64,000 bases of DNA from Humibacillus xanthopallidus (GCF_006716675.1 NZ_VFPM01000003.1:744001-808000); one strand, 5' to 3'. Counted from the first letter of the stretch, positions 31,825 to 40,988 are shown. Numbers and translations: made by a program. The notes: generated by a model from the letters alone, not told the origin.

Positions 31825-32511
31825 TCACTCGGCGGCGGCCTGCTCGGTCGGGACCTGCTGGGCCTGGTCGGCCTGCGGGGTCTCGTCGATCTGCTCGGTC
31901 TGCTCGGTCTGCTCGGCGTGCTCGGCCTGCGCAGCGTCGCCGTGGGCGCCGGCAGCTCCGCGCTGCTCGCGGGAGCGGCGCTGCTCCGCCTTGGCCTCGG
32001 CCTTCTTCTTCGTCGGGCCGATCACCATGATCATGTTGCGACCGTCCTGCTTCGGAGCCGACTCGACGTAGCCGAGCTCGACGATGTCCTCGGCGAGGCG
32101 CTCGAGCAGGCGGCGACCGAGCTCCGGCCGGCTCTGCTCGCGGCCGCGGAACATGATCGTCACCTTGACCTTGTCACCGGCCTTGAGGAACCGCTCGACG
32201 TGGCCCTTCTTGGTGCCGTAGTCGTGCGGGTCGATCTTCGGTCGGAGCTTGATCTCCTTGATGACGGTGTTGACCTGGTTCTTGCGCGCTTCCCGTGCCT
32301 TCATGGCGGCTTCGTACTTGAACTTGCCGAAGTCCATGAGCTTGGCGACCGGCGGCTTGGCCATGGGCGCCACCTCGACGAGGTCGAGGTTCGCCTCCTC
32401 TGCCAGACGAAGCGCGTCCTCGACGCGCACGATGCCGACCTGCTCGCCGTTGGGGCCAACCAAGCGCACTTCCGGGACCCGGATGCGCTCGTTGATGCGA
32501 GGCTCGCTGAT
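31825..32511 (-). CDS. infC: Translation initiation factor IF-3 (AUC start codon)
   Basis: Prevents subunit joining and checks the start codon during initiation. The product of 228 residues begins ISEPRINERIRVPEVRLVGP, the standard IF-3 N-terminus. The codon read there is ATC, with AGGAG six bases upstream. A TAG stop lies in frame only three codons further up, and no ATG, GTG or TTG intervenes, so AUC must be the start unless the conserved INERIR segment is dropped. Non-AUG infC starts underlie autogenous control in E. coli. The last 45 residues form a Glu/Gln/Ala-rich disordered tail with a 9-bp repeat. Confidence 0.95.
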   Translation of the reverse strand: MSEPRINERIRVPEVRLVGPNGEQVGIVRVEDALRLAEEANLDLVEVAPMAKPPVAKLMDFGKFKYEAAMKAREARKNQVNTVIKEIKLRPKIDPHDYGTKKGHVERFLKAGDKVKVTIMFRGREQSRPELGRRLLERLAEDIVELGYVESAPKQDGRNMIMVIGPTKKKAEAKAEQRRSREQRGAAGAHGDAAQAEHAEQTEQTEQIDETPQADQAQQVPTEQAAAE

Positions 32512-32588
32512 GTGGTGCTCCTAAGTTCGGTGAATGGGTGACCTGCGGGTCCTGCTCCCGTGCTGGTGCTACTCGCGACCATCATGAG

Positions 32589-32618
32589 AAAAGGCTCCCC
32601 GTGAGTGCACGAGGAGCC
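32589..32618 (-). terminator. Intrinsic terminator in the infC leader (attenuator or MFS terminator)
   Basis: Minus strand: 11-bp stem GGCTCCTCGTG/CACGGGGAGCC (one T-G pair) with loop CACT, followed by TTTTCT. It lies about 80 bases before the infC start and 184 bases after the MFS stop. If infC has a promoter near 32812-32817 (TAGAGT), it acts as an attenuator; otherwise it terminates the MFS transcript. Confidence 0.75.
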
Positions 32619-32801
32619 CAGGTTGACGTATGCCGGAAGGTGGCCTTCGCGGCGTACGGCACAGTCCGCAGGACACCCGGAGGAGCCGTCGATCTGTGCG
32701 ACCTTGGACCCGGCGACCTGACGGTCGGCGCGGGTGGAAGCGAGCTTCTCTTGCACGTCGATCTCTCGTCATCGCCGAAGCGGTGGCAGGAGAAGGACTG
32801 G

Positions 32802-34145
32802 TCAGTGCTCAACTCTAGCAGCCGGCACGCCAGGCTCCGAATCGGCGACAGGCGGGGACGCCTGCGCAGAGGTCGAGGCGGCGGCGGCGGCACCTGCCGC
32901 CCGACCGCGGGCCCCGCCGAGCATGCCGGCACCGGCGACCAGCACGCCGAGGGCCGAGACGACGAGGAAGCCCCACCGCCAGCCGCCGTGGTCGATGGCG
33001 AAGCCGGCAAGCGGTGCACCGACGGCCGAGCCGGCAGTCATCGCGGACCCGTGCCAGCCCATCATCTCGCCGCGGAAGCGCTCGGGCACGACCCGGCTCA
33101 GCTGCTCGACCGTGGCAGTGATCGTCGGGGCGCAGAGGAAGCCGGACAGCGTGACGAGCACCGCGAAGCTCGGCACGCCCACCGCGAGCGCGACGGGCGC
33201 GGTCGTCGCGGCGAGGCCACCGAGCAGCCAGAAGACGGAGAACGAGCGGTGCCAGGCGCCGTAGACGAGACCGCCGACGAGCGAGCCCGCACCCCAGAGC
33301 GCGAGGATCCAGCCGATGGCTGCCGTGGCCTCGAAGGAGCGCAGGGCAGCGACGATGGAGACGTCGGTGCCGCTGAGCACCAGGGTCGTGCACGCGGCGG
33401 CGAGGTAGACGGCGGCGACACGGACCGTGATGAAGCCGCGCCAGGCCCCGGGGACGGGCTCCGGCGAGGTGCCCGGAGCGACCCCGGGCGAGGCAGCGGC
33501 GGCACCGCTCGCATCGGTCGCGTCGGCCGTGTCGGTCCTGTCGGCCGCGTCGGTCGTGTCAGGGGCGCCCTTGATCGCGGGGTTGGCGACCCAGAGGACG
33601 CACCCGGCGAGGACCGCGGCCATCTCGACCGTGAAGAGGGCCCAGCCGGTGTCCCACGTCGTCGCGAGCCAGACCCCGAGCGCCGGACCTGCCATGAAGG
33701 ACAGCTCTGTCGCGGCCGAGTCGAGCGAGAGCGCCGTACGCCGCTGGTGCTCCGGGACCGAGCGGATGATGACCTGCCGCAGGATCGAGAAGGTCGGCAC
33801 GACGAAGAGGCCGGCGAGCGCGGCGAGCGCCATGAGGGGCGCGTAGCCGACCCACGGGGCGATCGACCAGCAGACGAGCTGGATGAGCAGCGACGGCGCG
33901 ACGGTGCGGCGCAGCCCCAGCCGGTCGAGCAGCCGACCGCGCCAGGGCCCCGAGATCGCGATCGCGACGGTGGCCGCGGCGCTGACGAGGCCCGCAGCGC
34001 CGTAGCTGCGCCCGAGCGCCGTGACGACGTGGAGCGTGAGCAGCACCGTGCCGGCGAACATCGGGATGCGGATGAGCAGACCCAGTGCCAGCGCGTTGCG
34101 CGTGTCACGGATCGCGAGCACGTGACGGTACTGCCCCACATCCAT
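32802..34145 (-). CDS. MFS transporter, 12-segment
   Basis: Membrane carrier of the major facilitator superfamily, 447 residues, with about 12 hydrophobic helices. The cytoplasmic loop between the two halves (about residues 195-235) is Thr/Asp/Ala-rich and contains an imperfect 9-bp repeat (TDAADRTDTADATDAS). GWHGSAMTAGSAVGAPLAG near the end resembles drug-efflux members. No substrate can be assigned. The gap to the CHAT gene stop is 74 bases, so the two could be co-transcribed. Confidence 0.85.
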   Translation of the reverse strand: MDVGQYRHVLAIRDTRNALALGLLIRIPMFAGTVLLTLHVVTALGRSYGAAGLVSAAATVAIAISGPWRGRLLDRLGLRRTVAPSLLIQLVCWSIAPWVGYAPLMALAALAGLFVVPTFSILRQVIIRSVPEHQRRTALSLDSAATELSFMAGPALGVWLATTWDTGWALFTVEMAAVLAGCVLWVANPAIKGAPDTTDAADRTDTADATDASGAAAASPGVAPGTSPEPVPGAWRGFITVRVAAVYLAAACTTLVLSGTDVSIVAALRSFEATAAIGWILALWGAGSLVGGLVYGAWHRSFSVFWLLGGLAATTAPVALAVGVPSFAVLVTLSGFLCAPTITATVEQLSRVVPERFRGEMMGWHGSAMTAGSAVGAPLAGFAIDHGGWRWGFLVVSALGVLVAGAGMLGGARGRAAGAAAAASTSAQASPPVADSEPGVPAARVEH

Positions 34146-34219
34146 CAGAGAAGCGTCTCACCTGCCGCCGACAGCCGGCACCGGGGTTGCGGTCGGGGCG
34201 GGGGCGGAGTCGGCGTTGG

Positions 34220-37138
34220 TCAGCTCCCGCCCTCGGCGACCCACGCCGCCCAGTAGAAGGGATCCGGATGGTGCCGGCGGACGGCGAGCTGGGCGGCGCG
34301 CAGCGCGGCGGGCCAGGAGTGTCCGTCGGCGCGGGCGGCATACATCCTCGTCATGAGCTCGGCCGTCACCCGGTCGTCCACCGACCACAGGCTGGCGATG
34401 CAGCAGTCGGCACCGGCCGCGAGCGCCGCGGTGCGCAGGCCGAGCACGGTGCCGTCGACGTCGTCGACGGCGCTCACCCCGGTCTCGCAGGCGGAGAGCA
34501 CGACGAGCTCGGTTGCCTCGAGGTCGAGCAGCGCGAGCTCGGCGGCGGTGACGACCCCGGTGCCGATGTCGGGCGAGGTCTCCGCTCCCGCGAGCCACCC
34601 GTTGAAGCCGGCCAGCAGCAGGGCGGACCGGGTCGAGGGCTCGCTCGGGCCGACCTCGCGCAGCCACTGCACCCGTCGCCGGTGGCGCGCTGCCGGGTCG
34701 TCCGGCGTCGCCTCGCCCATCGGCGACCAGCCGATGCCCTCGTCGTCGTCGGGCTCGCGGGTCACGACGATGTCGCCCCGCGCCTCCACGACCTGCGTGC
34801 GGGGCTCGCGCTGCTCCCGCTCGCTCGCGTACGCGTCGATGAACGTGCCGTGGCTGGCCACGTGCAGGATGACGGGTCCGTCCGCGGCGAGGAACGCTCC
34901 CCTGCTGGCCTCAGCCCCGAGTCGGGGCGCCACCCCGAGCACGCGACCGACCTCCTCCGCCTCGGCACGCGTCCACGGCAGCGGGGCGGGACGCATCTCG
35001 AGCAGCACGCCGGGAGCGAGCGCGACTCCGAGGTCGAAGTCGGCGTCGCCCATGACGACAGCGGGACCGGGGTCTCGCTGCGCCGGCCCGGCCGGACGGG
35101 TGACGAGCCATCGTGCGCTCGGCACGAGCGTGACCTCGAGGCCGGTGACGAGGGGCGCGCCGTCCGCACCCGGCAACAGCGCGACGGGGACGCGCGCCCA
35201 CTGGCCGTGCGGAGCGACCACGACGCGCGAGACCCCATCGAGGTGGGCGGCGAGCGGCAGCAGCCCCTCGGTGAGGTCGGCGAAGGTGGGCGGCGAAGAC
35301 TCGGCCCCGCGTCCCACCGGGGTGAGCCGGCGCGCGGCCCCCGGGTCGCGCGAGCCGGCGGGGAGACGAGCGGCATGCACGAGCGCAGCCCGACCGAGCC
35401 GGTCGTCCAGCTCGGACACCCCTCCCAGGCGGATGAAGCGCGCCGGGCCCTGCCGCCTGACGAGGACGGCGACGTAGCCTGCCGCCGACCTCGGGCCCGG
35501 TGGCCGCTCGCGCACGATGTCGACGAGCAGGGTGCCCTCGTCGAGGGTGGCCTGCACGTCCCCCAACCGGACCCGCTCGACGGCTCCCCCCGGCAGCGAG
35601 CGTTGCAGCGCCCGCTCGGCGGCCTCGAGGCGCTCGGCCGCCTCGACGCGCCGGCGCCGAGCCTCCCGCACGGTGCGCACCTCGGCACCGTCGAGGTCGA
35701 GCGTCGCGAGCTCGCTGCGCGGCGCTCGCACCTCGTCGACGACGGAGCCCGCGTCCAGGCCTCGTAGCCAGGCGCTCCCCGCGCGCTCCTGCAGGACCCC
35801 TTTGCGCGAGAGCAGCGCGTCGTAGAGCCAGTCCGGAAGCACACCCCCGCTCCCCGCGGGCAGGCAGGCCCCGAGCACGGCTTCGGTGCGGTGGTGGACC
35901 GGACGCAGCTGATGGCGGGCTGACCGGCTCGTCGACCCGACAAGAGCGCGATCGAGCATCTCGTCGTCGACCTCGAGGATCTCGTGCGCGACGCGCTCGA
36001 GGAGGGCACCGTCGCCGATGGCCGCCGCGGACTCGAGCAGGACGGTGAGGGCGCGCTCGGGCACCTCGTGCGCGGCGGCCGTGCCCTCGGTCTCGTCGAA
36101 CCAGGGACGGAGGAGGTCGACGGCGTCGCCGTGTCGTCCCGCATCGGCCAGGGCCCGACCCCGCATCGACCGGACGAGCCAGCTCGTCGACCGCGTGAGC
36201 GGGTGCTCGCCGTCGATGCGCTCGGCCTCGGCGCTCAGCCGATCGAGGGCGGCGGCGTCCTTGCGCAGGACGGCGATCTCGGCCGAGTTGATCAGGGAGA
36301 TCGCGTAGTCGTCAGCCGAGTCGGGCAGCGCCGCGCGGAAGAGCTCCTGGGCCTGCTCGAAGTAGGTCTCCGCCACGCGCAGCTCGGACGAGGTCGGCTC
36401 GTTGACGTACTCGTCGGAGAGCCAGAGGGGTCCGTGGGTGTCGGCGATCTCGCGGTGGACGCTGCCGAGGTTGTCGACGGAGACCGCCAGCTCGGCCGCC
36501 GGCACGCCGAGTCGGTGGTCGATGTCGACCACCTCACGCAGCAGCTCGGCCGCCCGCGTCAACTCCCCCCGTGACTGCAGCACGAGAGCGAGGTTGTTGA
36601 GCAGGGCGGCACGCAGACGCTCGTCGTCGCCGTCGGACACACCCGCGGGCACGTCGTCGAGGCCGTCGACCAGCGCCTCCTCGGCCCCGCGGAGATCACC
36701 CAGCTGGCGCAGCATGTCCCCGAGGAGGTTGAGCAACTGGGGTCGCAACGGTGGGCGTCCTTGCAGGGGCGGGCCGCCCACCTCGACAGCCGCCCGGAGA
36801 AGGTTCGTCGCGGCGACCTGCATGCCGTGGCGCCCGAGGCGCCGGGCATAGGTGAGTGCCGCCGCAGGCTCACCCGTGACCTGCTGCGCGAGCAACGCGA
36901 GGTTGCCGCCGATCGCGAGCACGGCGAGCCCGGCATCGGGGTCCGAGTCGTCCCACACCTCGCCGGCAAGCCAGAGGAGGACGTCGTAGGCGCCGAAAAC
37001 GTTGGCCGCGACGACGACGTCGTCGACGGTCACCCCGCGCGCCACGGCGTCGACGTCGTCCACGCTGGCCCGGCCCGCCGCCACGTCGGCGCAGACCTGT
37101 CGCAGTCCGGCCAGCCACTTTCCCGTCTCGCCCGCCAT
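34220..37138 (-). CDS. TPR-CHAT protein (caspase-like peptidase domain)
   Basis: A 972-residue protein. Roughly residues 1-500 are tetratricopeptide-like helical repeats (e.g. QLLNLLGDMLRQLGDLRGAE). About 620-970 is a CHAT domain, a clan CD cysteine peptidase relative. Both catalytic residues are visible: His in LHVASHGTF (about 764) and Cys in LSACETG (about 882). CHAT proteins cut partner proteins in some defence and death systems, but most actinobacterial TPR-CHAT proteins are uncharacterised. ATG at 37138 follows GAGGGGG. No obvious substrate gene is adjacent; the neighbours are an MFS carrier and an EF-G-like GTPase. Confidence 0.87.
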   Translation of the reverse strand: MAGETGKWLAGLRQVCADVAAGRASVDDVDAVARGVTVDDVVVAANVFGAYDVLLWLAGEVWDDSDPDAGLAVLAIGGNLALLAQQVTGEPAAALTYARRLGRHGMQVAATNLLRAAVEVGGPPLQGRPPLRPQLLNLLGDMLRQLGDLRGAEEALVDGLDDVPAGVSDGDDERLRAALLNNLALVLQSRGELTRAAELLREVVDIDHRLGVPAAELAVSVDNLGSVHREIADTHGPLWLSDEYVNEPTSSELRVAETYFEQAQELFRAALPDSADDYAISLINSAEIAVLRKDAAALDRLSAEAERIDGEHPLTRSTSWLVRSMRGRALADAGRHGDAVDLLRPWFDETEGTAAAHEVPERALTVLLESAAAIGDGALLERVAHEILEVDDEMLDRALVGSTSRSARHQLRPVHHRTEAVLGACLPAGSGGVLPDWLYDALLSRKGVLQERAGSAWLRGLDAGSVVDEVRAPRSELATLDLDGAEVRTVREARRRRVEAAERLEAAERALQRSLPGGAVERVRLGDVQATLDEGTLLVDIVRERPPGPRSAAGYVAVLVRRQGPARFIRLGGVSELDDRLGRAALVHAARLPAGSRDPGAARRLTPVGRGAESSPPTFADLTEGLLPLAAHLDGVSRVVVAPHGQWARVPVALLPGADGAPLVTGLEVTLVPSARWLVTRPAGPAQRDPGPAVVMGDADFDLGVALAPGVLLEMRPAPLPWTRAEAEEVGRVLGVAPRLGAEASRGAFLAADGPVILHVASHGTFIDAYASEREQREPRTQVVEARGDIVVTREPDDDEGIGWSPMGEATPDDPAARHRRRVQWLREVGPSEPSTRSALLLAGFNGWLAGAETSPDIGTGVVTAAELALLDLEATELVVLSACETGVSAVDDVDGTVLGLRTAALAAGADCCIASLWSVDDRVTAELMTRMYAARADGHSWPAALRAAQLAVRRHHPDPFYWAAWVAEGGS

Positions 37139-37200
37139 GGCGCCCCCTCGGATCCGTCGCATCAACGGTAGACCCGCCCACCCCGACGTGCAGCCGCTCG

Positions 37201-37258
37201 ACCCACCCGACCCCACCCGACGCGACCCGACGCGACCCGACGCGACCTGACGTGACCA
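37201..37258. repeat. 10-bp tandem repeat between divergent CHAT and EF-G-like genes
   Basis: About five copies of a CGCGACCCGA-type decamer in register. The period is close to one DNA turn. It lies 63-120 bases from the CHAT start and 66-123 from the EF-G-like start. Confidence 0.7.
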
Positions 37259-37323
37259 GCGAGACAGGGCGGGCGGCATACGGGCTCTTGTGGACGGTGG
37301 TGTCGGAGGACAAGGCTGGGGGC

Positions 37324-39390
37324 ATGGCAAAGACGCCCGGCAGAAATGACCTTCCTGCGGCCCCCAACCCCGCCTCGCCGCAGGACATCCGCAACGTCGT
37401 CCTGGTCGGTCCAGGCGGGGCCGGCAAGACCGCCCTCTTCGACGCGCTCCTCGCGGCCCGCGTCGCGGGCCAGCGGGCGGCACCGACCGAGCACGTGCGC
37501 ACGACCGGCCTCACGGTGGCCTCGTTCGACACCGGAGCCGTGACGCTCAACGTGCTCGACACCCCCGGCTACCCCGACTTCGTCGGCGACCTGCGCGCAG
37601 GACTGCGTGCCGCCGACGCCGCCGTCTTCGTCGTCTCGGGCGCCGACGACATCGACCGGCCCGTGTCGCTGCTGTGGCGCGAGTGCTCCGCGGTCGGTAT
37701 GCCGCGAGCCGTGGTCGTCACACACCTCGACCAGCCGCGCGCCGACTTCGCCACCACGGTGGAGACCTGCCGGCGCACCTTCGGCGACGCCCGTGCGACC
37801 CACTGGCCGGTCGTCGAGGACGGTGAGGTGACCGGTGTCGTCGGGCTGCTCACCGGTGAGACGTCACCCGAGCACGACGACGCGCGCAGCGCCCTCATCG
37901 AGTCGGTCATCGAGGAGTCGGAGGACGCGACGCTGCTCGACCGCTACCTCGAGGGCGAGACGATCGACACGGAGGTCCTGCTCGCCGACCTGCGCACCGC
38001 GATCGCCCAGGGCACCTTCTTCCCCATCCTGCCCGTCGCGCCGCTCACGGGAGCCGGCGTCGAGGAGCTGCTCGGCATCATCGAACGGGCCTTCCCGGAC
38101 CCCACCGTGCACCCGCTCCCCGCGGTCACGACGCCCGTCGGCGGCGTGGTCACCGGGGTGGCCTGCGACCCCTCGCAACCGCTCGTCGCCGAGGTGGTCC
38201 GCACGACCACGGACCCCTACGTCGGGCGCCTCTCGCTCGTGCGGGTCTTCGCCGGCACGCTGCGGGTCGACGAGACCGTCCACGTCTCCGGGCACCTCAG
38301 CGACTTCGTCGGGCACGAGGTCGCGGGTCATCCCGCGCACGACGACGACGAGCGCGTGGGGCCGCTCGCGTCGCCCTTCGTCGACACCCACCGTCCGCGC
38401 GGCACGGCGATCGCCGGCGACATCGCGCTCGTCTCCAAGCTGACCCGTGCCGAGACCTCCGACACGCTGTCATCGCTCGACCGCCCGGCCGTCGTCGCGC
38501 CGTGGGTGCTGCCCGAGCCGCAGCTGCCGGTCGCGATCCGCGCGGCGACGAAGTCCGACGACGACAAGCTCGGCGGCGCCCTGCAGCGACTCGTCGCAGA
38601 GGACGTCACGATGCGCATGGAGCACTCGAGCGAGACCGACCAGGTCGTGCTCTGGACGATGGGCCAGGCCCACGTCGACGACCTCATCGGCCAGCTCGCC
38701 GACCGCTACGGCGTCACGGTCACCGCGGAGCCCTACCGCACCGCGCTGCGCGAGACGTTCGTGCGTCGCTGCCAGGTGCAGGGCCGGCACGTCAAGCAGT
38801 CCGGCGGCCACGGGCAGTATGCCGTGTGCTCCCTCGAGATCGAGCCGCTCCCCCGCGGCGCGGGGTTCGAGTTCGTCGACAAGGTCGTCGGCGGCGCCGT
38901 GCCGCGGCAGTTCATCCCGTCGGTCGAGAAGGGCGCCCGCATGCAGCTCGAGAAGGGGCTGCTCACCGGGCATCCCGTCGTCGACGTGCGGGTGACCCTG
39001 ACCGACGGCAAGGCCCACTCGGTGGACTCCTCTGACGTCGCCTTCCAGACCGCGGCGGCCCTCGCGCTCAAGGAGGCCGCGAACGAGTCGACGATGGCGC
39101 TGCTCGAGCCGATCGACCGGGTCCACATCACCGTCGCCGACGACTACCTCGGCGCGGTCATGTCGGACCTGCGGGGCCGGCGCGGGCAGGTCGTCGGCAC
39201 CGAGCCGGCCGACGGGATGGGTCCCGAGGGCGGCTGGACCGTCGTGCACGCGGAGGTGCCGCAGGCCGAGCTGTCGCGCTACCCGATCGACCTCCGGTCG
39301 GTCTCGCACGGCACCGGGTCCTTCGTGCGCGAGCCGCTGCGCCACGACCTGCTGCCCGCCGACAAGGTCAAGGAGCTCCTCAAGACCTGA
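37324..39390 (+). CDS. Elongation factor G-like protein (FusA2 type)
   Basis: Translational GTPase paralogue of 688 residues, like M. tuberculosis FusA2. G1 is GPGGAGKTAL and G3 is DTPGYPDF. The switch I motif is GLTVAS instead of RGITI. The G4 NKxD motif is THLD, so base recognition may differ from EF-G. Domains II-V follow, with QGRHVKQSGGHGQYAVCSLE as the domain IV hallmark. I chose ATG at 37324 (MAKTPGRND); an upstream in-frame ATG at 37252 lies in the repeat region. FusA2 is not the essential translocase and its role is unclear. Confidence 0.88.
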   Translation: MAKTPGRNDLPAAPNPASPQDIRNVVLVGPGGAGKTALFDALLAARVAGQRAAPTEHVRTTGLTVASFDTGAVTLNVLDTPGYPDFVGDLRAGLRAADAAVFVVSGADDIDRPVSLLWRECSAVGMPRAVVVTHLDQPRADFATTVETCRRTFGDARATHWPVVEDGEVTGVVGLLTGETSPEHDDARSALIESVIEESEDATLLDRYLEGETIDTEVLLADLRTAIAQGTFFPILPVAPLTGAGVEELLGIIERAFPDPTVHPLPAVTTPVGGVVTGVACDPSQPLVAEVVRTTTDPYVGRLSLVRVFAGTLRVDETVHVSGHLSDFVGHEVAGHPAHDDDERVGPLASPFVDTHRPRGTAIAGDIALVSKLTRAETSDTLSSLDRPAVVAPWVLPEPQLPVAIRAATKSDDDKLGGALQRLVAEDVTMRMEHSSETDQVVLWTMGQAHVDDLIGQLADRYGVTVTAEPYRTALRETFVRRCQVQGRHVKQSGGHGQYAVCSLEIEPLPRGAGFEFVDKVVGGAVPRQFIPSVEKGARMQLEKGLLTGHPVVDVRVTLTDGKAHSVDSSDVAFQTAAALALKEAANESTMALLEPIDRVHITVADDYLGAVMSDLRGRRGQVVGTEPADGMGPEGGWTVVHAEVPQAELSRYPIDLRSVSHGTGSFVREPLRHDLLPADKVKELLKT

Positions 39391-39458
39391 CCGATCGACA
39401 GAGCAGTTCGTCGGGGAGGCCGCTCAGGGCCGAGCCGACGAACTGCTCTCTCGATCGG
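39391..39458. repeat. Palindromic intergenic repeat, copy A
   Basis: 24-base arms 39391-39414 and 39435-39458 pair with one mismatch around a 20-base loop. The right arm has GACGAACTGCTCTCTCGATC. It starts at the EF-G-like stop codon and sits between convergent genes. It shares its arm sequence with 56064-56123 and 56708-56731. It can also act as a terminator. Confidence 0.85.
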
Positions 39459-39473
39459 GGGTGCGCCTCTCGG

Positions 39474-40475
39474 TCAGAGACGGACGAGCATCTTGCCGAC
39501 GTTCTGCCCGCGCAGGACGCCGAGGAAGCCGTCGACGGCGTGGTCGATGCCGTCGACGAAGGTCTCGCGCGAGGTGAGCGAGCCGTCGGCGATCCAGGCG
39601 GCGGCCTTGGCGGCGTACTCCCCCGCGAGGTCGTAGTGGTCGCCGACGAGGAAGCCCTGGATCGTGCCGCGGGTCTGGATGAGCCGGGCGAGGTTGCGCG
39701 GTCCGGGCGCCGCCTCGGTGTTGTTGTAGACGGAGATGGCGCCGCAGATCGCGATGCGGCCGCCGAGGCGCAGCGAGCCGATGGCCGCCTCGAGATGGTC
39801 GCCCCCGACGTTGTCGAAGTAGACGTCGATGCCATCGGGCGCGGCCTCGCGCAGCAGGTCGGAGACGCGGCCGTCCTTGTAGTTGAAGGCCGCGTCGAAG
39901 CCGAGGTCACCGAGGAGGTGGTCGACCTTCTCCTGCGAGCCCGCGCTGCCGATGACGCGGCTCGCACCCAGCGCCTTGGCGATCTGGCCGACCGCGCTGC
40001 CGACGGCGCCTGCCGCGCCCGAGACGAAGACGACGTCACCCTCCTTGAGCTTCGCGACCCGCGTCAGTCCGGCGTATGCCGTGAGGCCCGTCATGCCGAG
40101 GACGCCGAGGTAGGCGGAGGCCGGGGCCACCGACGTGTCGACGACGCGGGCGGACGCCGCGTCGAGCACGGCCTCCTCGCGCCAGCCGAGGCCGTGGAGC
40201 ACGTGGTCGCCCACCGACACGCCCTCGGCTCGGGACTCGACGACCTCGCCCACCGCGCCGCCGTGCATCGCCTCGCCGAGCGCATACGGCTCGGCGTAGG
40301 ACTTGGCGTCGCTCATGCGACCGCGCATGTAGGGGTCGACCGACATGACCTCGTTGCGCACACGGATCTGGCCCTCGGCGAGCTGCGTCGGGGCGCTCTC
40401 GACGAGCGCGAAGTTCTCGGGCGTCGGCCAGCCGACGGGGCGGGACACGAGCTGGACCTCACGGGGTTTGGACAT
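39474..40475 (-). CDS. NADP-dependent medium-chain oxidoreductase
   Basis: Zinc-free MDR-family reductase of 333 residues, the CurA/leukotriene B4 dehydrogenase/YncB-like group that reduces alkenal or alkenone double bonds. N-terminal PYMRGRMSD is a family mark; the NADPH site is FVSGAAGAVGSAVGQIAK. FDNVGGDHLEAA and GTIQGFLVGDH also match the group. ATG at 40475 has AGGAG six bases upstream. Transcribed alone towards the EF-G-like gene. The physiological substrate is unknown; detoxification of reactive carbonyls fits its place next to ohr. Confidence 0.88.
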   Translation of the reverse strand: MSKPREVQLVSRPVGWPTPENFALVESAPTQLAEGQIRVRNEVMSVDPYMRGRMSDAKSYAEPYALGEAMHGGAVGEVVESRAEGVSVGDHVLHGLGWREEAVLDAASARVVDTSVAPASAYLGVLGMTGLTAYAGLTRVAKLKEGDVVFVSGAAGAVGSAVGQIAKALGASRVIGSAGSQEKVDHLLGDLGFDAAFNYKDGRVSDLLREAAPDGIDVYFDNVGGDHLEAAIGSLRLGGRIAICGAISVYNNTEAAPGPRNLARLIQTRGTIQGFLVGDHYDLAGEYAAKAAAWIADGSLTSRETFVDGIDHAVDGFLGVLRGQNVGKMLVRL

Positions 40476-40559
40476 CGGTTCTCCTTCTGTGGCAGTGCTT
40501 TTCACGGTTCGACGATCAGGGTCGCACGGGCGTCGGGTGGTGCGCTGGGGATGCTCCGG

Positions 40560-40988
40560 TCACTCGACGACGAGCTCGACGGGGATGTTGCCGCGCGTCG
40601 CGTTGGAGTAGGGGCACACCTGGTGCGCGGTGTCGACGAGCACACGGCCGAGTGCCTCGTCGAACCCGTCGGGCAGCTCGACGTGGAGCACGACCGCGAG
40701 GCCGAAGCCCTGCCGGCCGTTGCCGCTCAGGCTGACGTCGGCGGTGACCGCGACGTCGAAGTCGTCGACCCTGCGCTGGCGCGCGACGAGCCCGAGAGCG
40801 CTCGCGAAGCACGCGGCATACCCGGCTGCGAAGAGCTGCTCCGGGTTGGTGCCCTCACCGCTGCCACCGAGCTCGCGCGGGGCGGCGAGCGTGACGTCGA
40901 GGCGACCGTCGGAGGTGACGGCGCGGCCCTCGCGACCGGAGGCCGTAGCCGATGCGACGTACTGGGCGGTCTGGGTGGCGGTGCTCAT
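40560..40988 (-). CDS. ohr: Organic hydroperoxide resistance protein
   Basis: Thiol peroxidase of the OsmC/Ohr family that reduces organic hydroperoxides. The 142-residue product has both active cysteines, Cys60 in GYAACF and Cys125 in VCPYSNATRGN, plus the Arg in the REL segment. ATG at 40988 follows GAGGAG. It is divergent from its likely regulator ohrR, with operator palindromes between them. Confidence 0.95.
   Translation of the reverse strand: MSTATQTAQYVASATASGREGRAVTSDGRLDVTLAAPRELGGSGEGTNPEQLFAAGYAACFASALGLVARQRRVDDFDVAVTADVSLSGNGRQGFGLAVVLHVELPDGFDEALGRVLVDTAHQVCPYSNATRGNIPVELVVE

Noticed and set aside
32569..32772. 67-codon Arg-rich ORF in the infC leader as a leader peptide
   Set aside because: No ribosome-binding site, runs straight through the terminator hairpin, and an Arg bias is expected in this frame at high GC.
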